Assembly: GCA_944391545.1 (NCBI GenBank)
Contig: CALXTZ010000054.1
Coordinates: 1 to 8,880 of the forward strand
Direction: 5' to 3'
Origin: an uncultured Alphaproteobacteria bacterium
GTDB taxonomy: Bacteria; Pseudomonadota; Alphaproteobacteria; CAAHEQ01; UBA3637
Length of the DNA: 8,880 bases
Of the stretch, positions 1 through 6,722 are shown piece after piece. The notes under the pieces were generated by a model that was not told where the DNA came from, did no database searches, and worked only from the letters and a program-made list of their open reading frames with translations. Within the stretch, counting starts at the first letter, position 1. Every line of letters starts with the position of its first letter. A program made the position numbers and the translations under genes.

Positions 1-365
1 TTTTCCAACGCTGTCAAACGAAAATCCACATCTTGGCTTAATTTACTGACACGTCCGTCCAAAGCTGTCAATGAGGCATTGGCTTCTTCCACTTGAGCGG
101 TCAAATGCGCGACGACTTGTTCCAGTTCCGTTATTTTGGCATAAAGATGTTCAACGGAACCTTGCGGGAATGCGGCCGACACAGAAGCTTCTTCGGATTG
201 TGATGCATCGGATGACTTATAAATTTTTCGTTGAACAAGCGTTAAATCCCGCTCCAACCGATCCATTCTGTCAATCAGCGCCCGCGTTTGCGAATCGACG
301 ATTCCCTGCGCCCCGACCGGCGCGACCAAACACAATCCCATCAAAACGTAAAATAATTTTTTCAT
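1..365 (-). CDS. cpoB: CpoB/YbgF, Tol-Pal associated periplasmic protein, 5' part only
   Basis: This is the first 121 codons of a gene that runs off the left edge. The start is the ATG at 363-365, preceded by a purine-rich GAGTGAGG ribosome site. Residues 1-19 are a Sec signal peptide with a probable signal peptidase I site after VGA (A19|Q20). The mature start is heptad-like and charged (residues 23-48, DRMDRLERDLTLVQRK, and again about 75-121), as expected for the N-terminal trimeric coiled coil of CpoB. The C-terminal TPR repeats of the family would lie outside the window. CpoB is known to coordinate peptidoglycan synthesis with Tol-Pal-driven outer-membrane constriction. The call rests on the coiled coil, the signal peptide and the position directly after pal. 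A hairpin lies just upstream, so expression may be lower than that of pal. Confidence 0.85.
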   Translation of the reverse strand, partial: MKKLFYVLMGLCLVAPVGAQGIVDSQTRALIDRMDRLERDLTLVQRKIYKSSDASQSEEASVSAAFPQGSVEHLYAKITELEQVVAHLTAQVEEANASLTALDGRVSKLSQDVDFRLTALE

Positions 366-386
366 TTCAAATGCCTCACTCTCCAT

Positions 387-425
387 AAAAAATGCTTTGT
401 CTTTGAAGTATAAAAGACAAAGCAT
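387..425 (-). terminator. Intrinsic terminator or attenuator between pal and cpoB
   Basis: A perfect 13-bp inverted repeat (392-404 pairs with 413-425) encloses an 8-nt loop. On the minus strand the hairpin is followed by a run of Ts (391-387). The stem is AT-rich, with only four G/C pairs. The plus strand also has a T-run after it, so the element looks bidirectional. It sits 25 nt after the pal stop and about 20 nt before the cpoB start. That leaves no room for a separate cpoB promoter, so partial readthrough is the simplest explanation. Confidence 0.75.
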
Positions 426-449
426 CTTTTTTGAAGTTTTTTTTAATTT

Positions 450-947
450 TTAGTTGGCAATCGTTACCGCTCTGCGATTTTGCGACCAAGCCGCTTCGCC
501 GACACCCAACACTTGCGGACGTTCTTTACCGTAAGAAATAATCCGAACGCGATTCGAATCGATTCCTTTCAAAGCAAAATATTCCTTTACCGCATTGGCA
601 CGCCGTTCGCCCAAAGCCAAGTTGTATTCACGGGTTCCCCGTTCATCGCAATGACCTTCGACGACAATCATCGCATTTGCGTTTTCTTTTAACCATGCCG
701 CCTGGGTATTTAAAACATCCATTGCCTGCGGCGTTAAAGCCACACTGTTGAATTCAAAATAAATGACGGGTTGAACTTCTTTTTTGAAACGTTCGGAATA
801 CTGCGTTTCATCCAAGTTGGTGATATCCGCCGAATCCCATTCGTTCAAACGAGACGCATCCGAAGAGGCATCCCCGCCTTTATCCGAAGACGCACATGCC
901 GTTAATAAAGCACACGCCATCAACAAAGCAACGAGCGTTTTTTTCAT
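450..947 (-). CDS. pal: Pal, peptidoglycan-associated lipoprotein
   Basis: This 165-residue protein has a type II signal peptide with lipobox LTAC, so C18 is the lipidated residue. Ala and Ser follow it, which is compatible with outer-membrane sorting. Residues 19-55 form a short Ser/Asp-rich linker. The OmpA-like peptidoglycan-binding domain covers about 58-165 and has the family signature GHCDERGTREYNLALGERRA at 98-117. D101 and R115/R116 fall where the meso-diaminopimelate-binding Asp and Arg are known. Pal binds peptidoglycan and TolB, and TolA pulls on it at the division site. The ATG at 945-947 is chosen because AAGGGG lies 7 nt upstream and the lipoprotein leader begins there. That ribosome site begins inside the stop codon of the small lipoprotein gene upstream, so the two are probably co-translated. 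C100, inside the binding motif, is an additional cysteine compared with E. coli Pal. Confidence 0.97.
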   Translation of the reverse strand: MKKTLVALLMACALLTACASSDKGGDASSDASRLNEWDSADITNLDETQYSERFKKEVQPVIYFEFNSVALTPQAMDVLNTQAAWLKENANAMIVVEGHCDERGTREYNLALGERRANAVKEYFALKGIDSNRVRIISYGKERPQVLGVGEAAWSQNRRAVTIAN

Positions 948-954
948 GTTTTAA

Positions 955-961
955 CCCCTTA
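955..961 (-). promoter_or_regulatory. Ribosome binding site of pal overlapping the upstream stop codon
   Basis: AAGGGG at 955-960 lies 7 nt before the pal ATG. Its two A residues are also the last two bases of the TAA stop (959-961) of the 44-residue lipoprotein gene. This arrangement favours translational coupling between the two lipoproteins. Confidence 0.7.
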
Positions 962-1093
962 TTTATCTTCAGCCGGTAATTGTTCAACCGCGTTGGAACG
1001 TGTTTTTTCCGTCGCAGCCGCTTTATCATCGGAAGATGCACATGCACTCAACAGCGTGCAGGCAACAAACATCGCAAATAATACTTTTTTCAT
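959..1093 (-). CDS. Small 44-residue lipoprotein upstream of pal
   Basis: This short gene begins at the ATG at 1091-1093, behind a strong AAAGGAGT ribosome site (about 1099-1106), and ends at TAA 959-961. The product opens MKKVLFAMFVACTLLSACAS, a complete type II signal peptide with lipobox LSAC and lipidated C18. Only 26 residues remain after processing; this tail is hydrophilic and rich in Ala, Lys and Glu (ending NAVEQLPAEDK). Fifteen of the first 22 residues match the Pal leader at identical positions, including CASSD after the lipobox. It probably sits in the outer membrane, by analogy with Pal. The function is unknown. It could be a Pal-derived duplicate leader, a small Lpp-like spacer or a Tol-Pal accessory. 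The strong ribosome site, lipobox and tight spacing to pal make it a credible gene that a length cutoff would miss. Confidence 0.8.
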   Translation of the reverse strand: MKKVLFAMFVACTLLSACASSDDKAAATEKTRSNAVEQLPAEDK

Positions 1094-1133
1094 GGTTTAC
1101 TCCTTTAACTAAAATCCACTATTTTGTTGTATC

Positions 1134-1838
1134 TTATTTTTCTTCCGTTGGCAAGACTTCTTTTTGATCCGACGAAGAATTCCCGTTTTCCAACAGCGCA
1201 TTGACTTGTGCTTCCAAGTCAGACTCCGCACGCGGCGCCGTTGTTTCGGTCACTTGCGTTTCAACGGTCACGTTAGTCACGGTCTGCGTTTCTGCCGGGG
1301 TATCAGAAACGGTTGTTGTTTGTGTTTCGGTCGTTTGCGTCTCAACCGTTTGTTCCGACGCTTGACTTTCCGTTACCGCTGTTTCGGTTGTTTGAGTTAC
1401 CGTTTCGGTCGTCGTTGTTTCGGTCGTTTGTTCCTCAACAACGGTTTGTGTTTCCTGAACGGCATCAATTGTCATGTCTTCCTGTGTTGCACAGCCTTCT
1501 TCCACGACAACTTCCGTCATTGTCACGTCCACGACGGGATAAACCCTGTTCGGATCCATCATTTGATCATCACCCGGCGCGCGCGGAACCACGATGGAAC
1601 GCCCTTCGTTGTCTTCCATCAGCCGAACCGTTTTATGATTTTTAGCTTGTTCAGCCGCCGTTTTAGCCGCACATTCTTTAAAATATTGATGTTGATAAAC
1701 CGCTTGATTTTGGCAACCGTGCAGCGCTTGATAATCCCGACGCGCCTGAAGCCGAACTTCTTCCGGTTCATTTGTAGAATAACAGGCTGTCAGCAACAAC
1801 GGCACAGCGCATGCTAAAAAAAGAGTTGTTTTTTTCAT
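1134..1838 (-). CDS. Thr/Gln/Glu-rich lipoprotein of unknown function, between tolB and pal
   Basis: The 234-residue product begins with a type II signal peptide (MKKTTLFLACAVPLLLTAC) with lipidated C19. Residues 24-125 look like a small folded or helical region with three further cysteines, C42, C56 and C116. Residues 128-200 are low complexity: 31 of 73 are Thr, mixed with Glu, Gln and Val, with no Lys or Arg, so the tail should be acidic and extended. Residues 205-217 (ESDLEAQVNALLE) may form a short terminal helix. The start at 1836-1838 has a GGGG-containing site 7 nt upstream. The gene is 91 nt after tolB and 40 nt before the small lipoprotein, in the same direction. I recognise no family. 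A periplasmic or surface lipoprotein linked to the cell envelope or to Tol-Pal is a reasonable guess from context only. Confidence 0.85.
   Translation of the reverse strand: MKKTTLFLACAVPLLLTACYSTNEPEEVRLQARRDYQALHGCQNQAVYQHQYFKECAAKTAAEQAKNHKTVRLMEDNEGRSIVVPRAPGDDQMMDPNRVYPVVDVTMTEVVVEEGCATQEDMTIDAVQETQTVVEEQTTETTTTETVTQTTETAVTESQASEQTVETQTTETQTTTVSDTPAETQTVTNVTVETQVTETTAPRAESDLEAQVNALLENGNSSSDQKEVLPTEEK
1239..1457 (-). repeat. Degenerate Thr-Glu-Thr-Gln coding repeat
   Basis: On the plus strand the 14-mer GTTTCGGTCGTTTG occurs exactly at 1324-1337 and 1417-1430, with near copies at 1243, 1381 and 1402. In the coding direction it reads QTTET. The run encodes residues 128-200 of the lipoprotein. 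The copies are imperfect and irregularly spaced, so this looks like an old, drifted repeat under composition constraint. It could still be prone to length change by slippage. Confidence 0.7.
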
Positions 1839-1929
1839 AAGAGTACCCCGTCAATGGTTATAATCCAATCCTTGCACTCAATTTTAAAGCGATAATTCTT
1901 AATTTTTACTTAAAATCCGGCAATTTATT

Positions 1930-3225
1930 TTAATGCAAAAGCGGGGACCACGCCGGATCCGATCCGTCAACGGGAGTCGAAATTTTGCGTTCATAGCGCC
2001 CGGTTACATCAATGCTGTATAACCCTGTTTCTCCACCCTCACCATAAGAGGAATACGGATTTTGCTTAAAGTACATCAACACCCGACCGTTCGGCGCCCA
2101 CGTTGGTCCTTCGACTAAAAAACCTTTAGCAATCAATCGTTCAGCACTGCCATCCGGACGCATCAGACCAATATAAAATTCACCGCCTTGAATTTTCGTA
2201 AAGGCAATATAATCCCCGCGCGGCGACCAAACCGGCGTCGCATAAGTGCCTTTACCCAAACTGATGCGTTTAGCATTCTTGCCGTTTTTATCCATCACAT
2301 ATAATTGTTGTGACCCACTTCTGTCCGAGTTAAAAACAATCTGATTGCCATCTGGCGAAAAGCTGGGGCTTGTATCAATCATCGGATGATGCGTTAACCG
2401 TTTTTTATCTCCTGACATGATATCATACAGATAAATTTCTGTATTACCCTTTTCGGAAAAGCTCATCAACAAAGACCGGCTATCCGGAGAAAAACGCGGT
2501 GCAAACGTCATTCCCGGAAAATAACCGATTGTCTCTTCTTTACCCGAAACGACATCCATTAAATAAACACTGGGTCGCCCGCCTTTATAAGATAAATACG
2601 CAATTTTTTGCATATCCGGAGAAAAACGCGGTGTCAACACCATCGAACGCCCATTAGTTAAGTATCGGTGATTCGCCCCGTCTTGATCCATCATAGCCAA
2701 CCGTTTCACTCGTTTTTGATGCGGCCCCGTTTCGGCCACATACACGATTTTAGAATCAAAATAACCGGTTTCCCCCGTAATTCGGCCGTAAATCATATCC
2801 GCCGCCATATGTCCCAACCGGCGTTTGTCCTGTGCCGCCAAAGTCAAAGCTTTCCCTTCCATTGACTGACCGGCAAAAACATCCCACAACCGAAAAGCCA
2901 CTTTTATCCGACCGTCCGGTTGATGCGTTACTTCGCCTTGTACCAAAGCTTCGGCTTTAATTGCCTGCCAATCGGCAAAACGCGGTGTCGTGTTCACGCC
3001 GTTTATTTTTTGAATATAGGCGTTCGGATCCACCAATCGGAACAAACCGGAATTTTGCAAATCATTTCGAATAATGGTTGTGATTTCTTCACCTGTATCC
3101 CCGGCGAAAACAGGAATAGCAATCGGTATCGGATTGGTTCCGGCGCCGGCAATATCAATTTTCAATTCTGCCCGAGCCGTTAAAACCACCAAACACATCA
3201 TAAACACCATCCAGACCTTTTTCAT
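1930..3225 (-). CDS. tolB: TolB, periplasmic beta-propeller of the Tol-Pal system
   Basis: The 431-residue protein has a Sec signal peptide with the cleavage motif ARA (A19|E20), so it is secreted to the periplasm. Residues 20-150 match the TolB N-terminal alpha/beta domain. Residues about 155-430 form the six-bladed propeller, marked by repeats such as PRFSPD (199-204), PRFSPD (243-248), PSFSPDG (287-293), PVWSPRGDY (331-339) and PTWAPNG (374-380), and by the typical SDRSGSQQLYVMD at 300-312. TolB is known to bind Pal and the C-terminal domain of TolA; force on TolA frees Pal to bind peptidoglycan. The length is normal for the family. The ATG at 3223-3225 follows a GGGAG site 6 nt upstream, which lies in the 12-nt gap after tolA. 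The next gene is the Thr-rich lipoprotein, not pal, which is unusual. Confidence 0.98.
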   Translation of the reverse strand: MKKVWMVFMMCLVVLTARAELKIDIAGAGTNPIPIAIPVFAGDTGEEITTIIRNDLQNSGLFRLVDPNAYIQKINGVNTTPRFADWQAIKAEALVQGEVTHQPDGRIKVAFRLWDVFAGQSMEGKALTLAAQDKRRLGHMAADMIYGRITGETGYFDSKIVYVAETGPHQKRVKRLAMMDQDGANHRYLTNGRSMVLTPRFSPDMQKIAYLSYKGGRPSVYLMDVVSGKEETIGYFPGMTFAPRFSPDSRSLLMSFSEKGNTEIYLYDIMSGDKKRLTHHPMIDTSPSFSPDGNQIVFNSDRSGSQQLYVMDKNGKNAKRISLGKGTYATPVWSPRGDYIAFTKIQGGEFYIGLMRPDGSAERLIAKGFLVEGPTWAPNGRVLMYFKQNPYSSYGEGGETGLYSIDVTGRYERKISTPVDGSDPAWSPLLH

Positions 3226-3237
3226 TTTCCTCTCCCG

Positions 3238-4119
3238 TTAAAAAATGCCGCCGTCCATCGGATTAAACCGTAAAACCATTTCTTTCCACTGACCGTAAGT
3301 TTCCGGCCGCTTGGCTGCCAATATTCTAAACGGCGAATCGGCGCCTTGTCCATCACAAATATAAATAGCGCGTCGAGCGCTTTCCGCAACCGACCGGAAA
3401 GATTTATCCGTTTGATACCGTTTTTGATCTAAAATGTCGGCGCTGTATACTTTGCCCGATTTATCCAAAGCAATGCGAATTTCAATAATCATCGTATCGA
3501 TGCCCTCGGCTCCCGGATCCAAATTCCAATTTTTCCGAATGGCCGTCGAAATAAAATCCAATTCGCTGATCGTTAATTTTTGAGACAAATCACCGCCCGT
3601 GCCACCTTTAATCCCATCAGATGCAGTGTGCTCTTTTCCTTTGGACACAGACGACGTGTCAGGCAAAGTCTTTGACATTTTTTCCACGGAAGCCAACAAA
3701 CTGTCCAATGTTTCTTCGGGCCGATCCGGCCGAGCAACGGGTTTTTCCGCCTTTTTGGTAAAAGCGCTCGGCACCGGTTTAGACTTCACTTTCGGCGCCG
3801 GTTTTGTTGTTTTTTTCTCCACTGCGGCGGCAGCTTTCGGCGCAGGCTGGCCGGACTTGGGCTGTGGTGCTTTCGGCGGCGCCGGCTTTGGTTTCGGCGG
3901 GCTCACTTTCGGAGCAGCCTTTTGCTCTTGTGCCGGAGATGCTTTTACTTGCGGCGGCAAATTCGTTTTATCTGCGATTTCCACTTTTTTCAAATCAATC
4001 ATAATCGGAACGGGTTCTGCTTTTTCGCGCGGCGGGCTCATCCACGTCGGCAGCTGCACAAACACCAAAACAAAAATCAAGGCGTGCAAAATAAGCGAAT
4101 ATAAAAACGAAGCCCCCAC
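3238..4119 (-). CDS. tolA: TolA, inner-membrane to periplasm energy-transducing protein
   Basis: The 293-residue protein has one N-terminal membrane segment (about 4-24). This contains S8-x3-H12 (SLILH), equivalent to the Ser/His pair that TolA and TonB use to contact their TolQ/ExbB motor. Residues 28-160 form a Pro/Lys/Ala-rich extended stalk (for example PPKPKPAPPKAPQPK), shorter than the long helical stalk of enterobacterial TolA. Residues about 180-293 are the C-terminal TolA/TonB-like domain ending in RFNPMDGGIF, which binds TolB and Pal. The start is a GTG (4117-4119). It fits because AAGGA (4128-4132) lies 8 nt upstream, the membrane segment begins at once, and only 3 nt separate it from the tolR stop. 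No in-frame ATG precedes the membrane segment. The cytoplasmic N-terminus is only a few residues long. Confidence 0.95.
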   Translation of the reverse strand: MGASFLYSLILHALIFVLVFVQLPTWMSPPREKAEPVPIMIDLKKVEIADKTNLPPQVKASPAQEQKAAPKVSPPKPKPAPPKAPQPKSGQPAPKAAAAVEKKTTKPAPKVKSKPVPSAFTKKAEKPVARPDRPEETLDSLLASVEKMSKTLPDTSSVSKGKEHTASDGIKGGTGGDLSQKLTISELDFISTAIRKNWNLDPGAEGIDTMIIEIRIALDKSGKVYSADILDQKRYQTDKSFRSVAESARRAIYICDGQGADSPFRILAAKRPETYGQWKEMVLRFNPMDGGIF

Positions 4120-4122
4120 AAT

Positions 4123-4566
4123 TTATTTCCTTTTCTTTTTGGGCGCCGGCGCTTTCATCATTTCGGAATCCGTTTTCAATCCGACTTCCGTGTAACCGGC
4201 CGTTCGCAACAAAGCCATCACCTCAATCACATCACCGTAAGAAGCGTTTCTGTCCGCGCTGATCATCATTTTTATGTTCGGATTTTCCGTGATAATTGCC
4301 TGTACTTTAGGCAGCAAATCAGAAAGCGCAACCCGCTCTTCGCCGACGAAAATCTCGCCTTTTTCATTCACACCCAAATCCAAAGTTTTATCTTCGCCTT
4401 GAATTTGTTTGCCGTCGCCCCTGGGCAGATTCAACGGAATGCCCGTCGTCAACAACGGCGCCGTAATCATGAAAATGGCCAACAAAGACGTCATCACGTC
4501 AATCAACGGCGTTAGATTGACTTCGCTTTTGACTTTGTTTTTCCGGCGGCGGCGAGAAATCAACAT
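4123..4566 (-). CDS. tolR: TolR, proton-channel subunit of the Tol-Pal motor
   Basis: This 147-residue ExbD/TolR family protein has a basic cytoplasmic N-terminus (SRRRRKNK). Its single membrane helix, about 18-40, carries the motif VNLTPLIDV with D23, the proton-carrying Asp. A periplasmic ExbD/TolR domain (about 60-135) includes the conserved MISADRNASYGDVIEVM stretch at 100-116, which in relatives binds peptidoglycan or dimerises. The tail ends in a basic KKKRK. The ATG 4564-4566 abuts the tolQ stop (TAG|ATG). Its GAGGAT ribosome site is within the last tolQ codons, a sign of translational coupling. Residues 26-27 are Thr-Ser, where family members typically have hydrophobic residues. Confidence 0.97.
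   Translation of the reverse strand: MLISRRRRKNKVKSEVNLTPLIDVMTSLLAIFMITAPLLTTGIPLNLPRGDGKQIQGEDKTLDLGVNEKGEIFVGEERVALSDLLPKVQAIITENPNIKMMISADRNASYGDVIEVMALLRTAGYTEVGLKTDSEMMKAPAPKKKRK
4128..4132 (-). promoter_or_regulatory. Ribosome binding site supporting the GTG start of tolA
   Basis: AAGGA on the minus strand lies 8 nt before GTG 4117-4119, inside the final basic codons (KKKRK) of tolR. It is the only good site near the N-terminus of TolA, and it supports GTG initiation coupled to tolR termination. Confidence 0.65.
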
Positions 4567-5280
4567 CTAATCCTCGCTTCCGACTTGTTCGATTTGACGG
4601 CTGATTATCGCGGACAATTCACCGGAAAACGTTTCCATCCGATTAGTTATCCGATCAATATCGTTTGAAAATTTATTGTAGGCAATCAACGCCGGAATAG
4701 CCGCTATTAATCCGATAGCCGTTGTCAACAAAGCCTCGGCCACACCGGGCGCAACCGCCGCAATGTTTGTATTTTGCGTCAAACCGATGGAATGAAAGCT
4801 GTCCATAATGCCCCACACGGTGCCGAACAACCCCAGCAACGGTGAAACCGACCCGGTTGACGCCAAAAAGATCATATGCGTTTCCAAACTTTCCGCTTCT
4901 CGATCAATTGTAATTTGCATCACTTTATCGATCCGTTCTTGGACACTCACGCCTTTGTTTTTCAACTCTTTCCGAGAGGCGGAACGCTTCCATTCTTTCA
5001 TCGCCGAAGCAAAAATCGCCGCCAAAGGAGAGGTCGGACGGTTGCCGACTTTTTCATACAAAGCGTCCAAAGAATTGCCGCTCCAAAACTTATTTTCAAA
5101 TATTTTGGATTGTTCTTTGACACGGCGAAAAGTCTTTATTTTGTTAAAAATAATCGCCCATGACCAAACGGAAGCCAACACCATGGCAATCATTAAGATC
5201 TTCATAAAAATATCCGAATGTTCAAACATGCCCCAAACGGAAATCGTTGTCCGAGCCGCCGCATCCACTTGACCTTGCAT
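4567..5280 (-). CDS. tolQ: TolQ, inner-membrane proton-channel subunit of the Tol-Pal motor
   Basis: The 237-residue MotA/TolQ/ExbB family protein has three membrane segments, about 23-45, 136-160 and 175-200, separated by the large cytoplasmic loop typical of TolQ. The family signatures are GLFGTVWGIM (150-159) and EALLTTAIGLIAAIPA (182-197). T154 and T187 correspond to the conserved threonines that line the proton path. TolQ pentamers surround a TolR dimer and drive TolA with the proton-motive force. The ATG at 5278-5280 follows the ybgC stop by 3 nt, with AGGA 7 nt upstream at the end of ybgC. The length is normal. Confidence 0.98.
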   Translation of the reverse strand: MQGQVDAAARTTISVWGMFEHSDIFMKILMIAMVLASVWSWAIIFNKIKTFRRVKEQSKIFENKFWSGNSLDALYEKVGNRPTSPLAAIFASAMKEWKRSASRKELKNKGVSVQERIDKVMQITIDREAESLETHMIFLASTGSVSPLLGLFGTVWGIMDSFHSIGLTQNTNIAAVAPGVAEALLTTAIGLIAAIPALIAYNKFSNDIDRITNRMETFSGELSAIISRQIEQVGSED

Positions 5281-5283
5281 CTT

Positions 5284-5691
5284 TTATTCCTTTTCTACAT
5301 ATTTTTCAAACTGTTCACGAACATCAGCCGGCAGTCGAACCGGTTTCAAAGCTTTCGGATCCACAAAAACCACGTGAATCTTCATAACGACCAACACCTG
5401 CTCTCCCCGTTTGACGGTTTGATCCATGACCATAGACGCCCCGCCGATCGAATCAATCTTCGTGTGAACCGTAATGATGTCTTCCAATTTAGCCGGCGCT
5501 TTAAAATCCATTTCGCAACGGCGGATCATAATGCCCAACCCGCGTTCGATGAGCCCCAAATTTGTAAATCCGGAAGCGTATAAAAATTCCGACCGAGCCC
5601 GTTCCGCATATTTCAAATAATTGGAATGGTACACAACGCCCCCGGCATCCGTATCTTCATAATAAATTCGAACAGGCAATTGATGAATCAT
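5284..5691 (-). CDS. ybgC: YbgC, acyl-CoA thioesterase of the hotdog fold
   Basis: This 135-residue 4HBT-family protein has the signature YYEDTDAGGVVYHSNYLKYAE at 10-30. D15 and H22 match the catalytic Asp/His pair of YbgC enzymes. The conserved ERARSEFL follows at 30-37. The family hydrolyses acyl-CoA or acyl-ACP thioesters in the cytoplasm and is encoded in most tol-pal operons, where a link to phospholipid metabolism has been proposed. The start at 5689-5691 lies 2 nt after the ruvB stop. The GAGGAG at the very end of ruvB serves as ribosome site, which points to coupled translation. Confidence 0.96.
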   Translation of the reverse strand: MIHQLPVRIYYEDTDAGGVVYHSNYLKYAERARSEFLYASGFTNLGLIERGLGIMIRRCEMDFKAPAKLEDIITVHTKIDSIGGASMVMDQTVKRGEQVLVVMKIHVVFVDPKALKPVRLPADVREQFEKYVEKE

Positions 5692-5693
5692 GT

Positions 5694-6722
5694 TTACTCC
5701 TCGTCAAATAAAGTAGGGCCGGCAATCGGTGCACTCAAGCCCAAATGTTTAAATCCGGCAGCCGATAACATCCGACCTCTGGGTGTCCGTTGAACCAAGC
5801 CTTCCTGCATTAAGTAAGGTTCGATGACTTCCTCGATCGTGTCGCGTTCTTCGGATAAAGCCGCCGATAACGTATCCGCCCCCACCGGCCCGCCGGCATA
5901 TTTTTCGGCAATACACCGTAAGTATCGGCGGTCCATCGCATCCAAGCCGGCCTTATCCACTTCCAACTGACCCAATGCCGAATCGGCAATTGCCACATCA
6001 ATTTCTTTTTTGCCGGCAACAACGGCAAAATCGCGCACGCGGCGCAACAAACGCCCGGCAACACGCGGCGTGCCTCGCGACCGTTTGGCAATTTCGTGCG
6101 CTCCGTCAGCCGTCATCCCGATTTTCAAAATCCGCGCCGCCCGTGTCACAATTTTTTCCAAATCGTCCACATCATAAAAGTTCAATCGCAACGGAATGCC
6201 GAACCGATCCCGAAGCGGCGTCGTCAAAAGTCCCGAACGCGTCGTCGCACCGACCAACGTAAAAGGCTGTAAATCAATCCGAACGGATCGAGCCGCCGGC
6301 CCTTCTCCGATAACCAAGTCCAATTGAAAATCTTCCATCGCCGAATAAAGAACTTCTTCAATCGTCGGGTTCAACCGGTGAATTTCATCGATGAACAGCA
6401 CATCATTTTTTTCCAAATTCGTCAAGATAGCCGCCAAATCTCCGGCCTTTGAAATCATCGGAGCCGAAGTCGGCCGAAATCCGACGCCAAGCTCTTTGGC
6501 AATAATCTGCGCCAGCGTTGTTTTCCCCAAACCCGGCGGTCCGAACAACAATACGTGATCCAACGCTTCGCCTCTTTCCCGCGCAGCTTTGACAAATACC
6601 CGCAAGTTTGAACAAGCCTGTTTCTGTCCGACAAAGTCGTCTAAAGACTGCGGTCGTAAACCGGTATAGAATTCTTCATCGCCGTTCAACTGTTGCGGCG
6701 TAATAATCCGTTCATCAACCAT
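5694..6722 (-). CDS. ruvB: RuvB, Holliday-junction branch-migration ATPase
   Basis: The 342-residue AAA+ motor contains Walker A GPPGLGKT (61-68), Walker B LFIDEIHR (109-116), sensor 1 GATTR (158-162), the TPLRDRFG segment with the arginine-finger region (168-175), and sensor 2 GTPR (217-220). A C-terminal winged-helix DNA-binding domain includes TPRGR (313-317). RuvB hexamers, loaded by RuvA, pump DNA through Holliday junctions during recombinational repair. The ATG at 6720-6722 overlaps the end of ruvA by 8 bp, so translation of the two is coupled. All key residues and the full length are present. Confidence 0.98.
   Translation of the reverse strand: MVDERIITPQQLNGDEEFYTGLRPQSLDDFVGQKQACSNLRVFVKAARERGEALDHVLLFGPPGLGKTTLAQIIAKELGVGFRPTSAPMISKAGDLAAILTNLEKNDVLFIDEIHRLNPTIEEVLYSAMEDFQLDLVIGEGPAARSVRIDLQPFTLVGATTRSGLLTTPLRDRFGIPLRLNFYDVDDLEKIVTRAARILKIGMTADGAHEIAKRSRGTPRVAGRLLRRVRDFAVVAGKKEIDVAIADSALGQLEVDKAGLDAMDRRYLRCIAEKYAGGPVGADTLSAALSEERDTIEEVIEPYLMQEGLVQRTPRGRMLSAAGFKHLGLSAPIAGPTLFDEE

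Noticed and set aside
71..388. Plus-strand open frame of 105 residues at the left edge
   Set aside because: It lies opposite the cpoB start, which has a signal peptide, coiled coil and expected operon position; the plus product has no family features.
1164..1817. Long plus-strand open frame of 217 residues opposite the Thr-rich lipoprotein
   Set aside because: It is the antisense of the repetitive lipoprotein gene. Its Arg/Cys/Phe-rich product is a composition artefact, and the minus frame has a lipobox leader and ribosome site.
1839..1929. Possible promoter or terminator in the 91-bp gap between tolB and the Thr-rich lipoprotein
   Set aside because: A TATAAC (1857-1862) is present, but the nearest -35-like TTGAGT (1876-1881) is only 13 bp away. 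The only hairpin (ATTTT/AAAAT) is a 5-bp AT stem. Neither is convincing.
3599..4195. Plus-strand open frame of 198 residues opposite tolA and the end of tolR
   Set aside because: Its Gly/Phe/Ala-rich product mirrors the Pro/Lys/Ala codons of the TolA stalk, and it has no ribosome site or recognisable motif.
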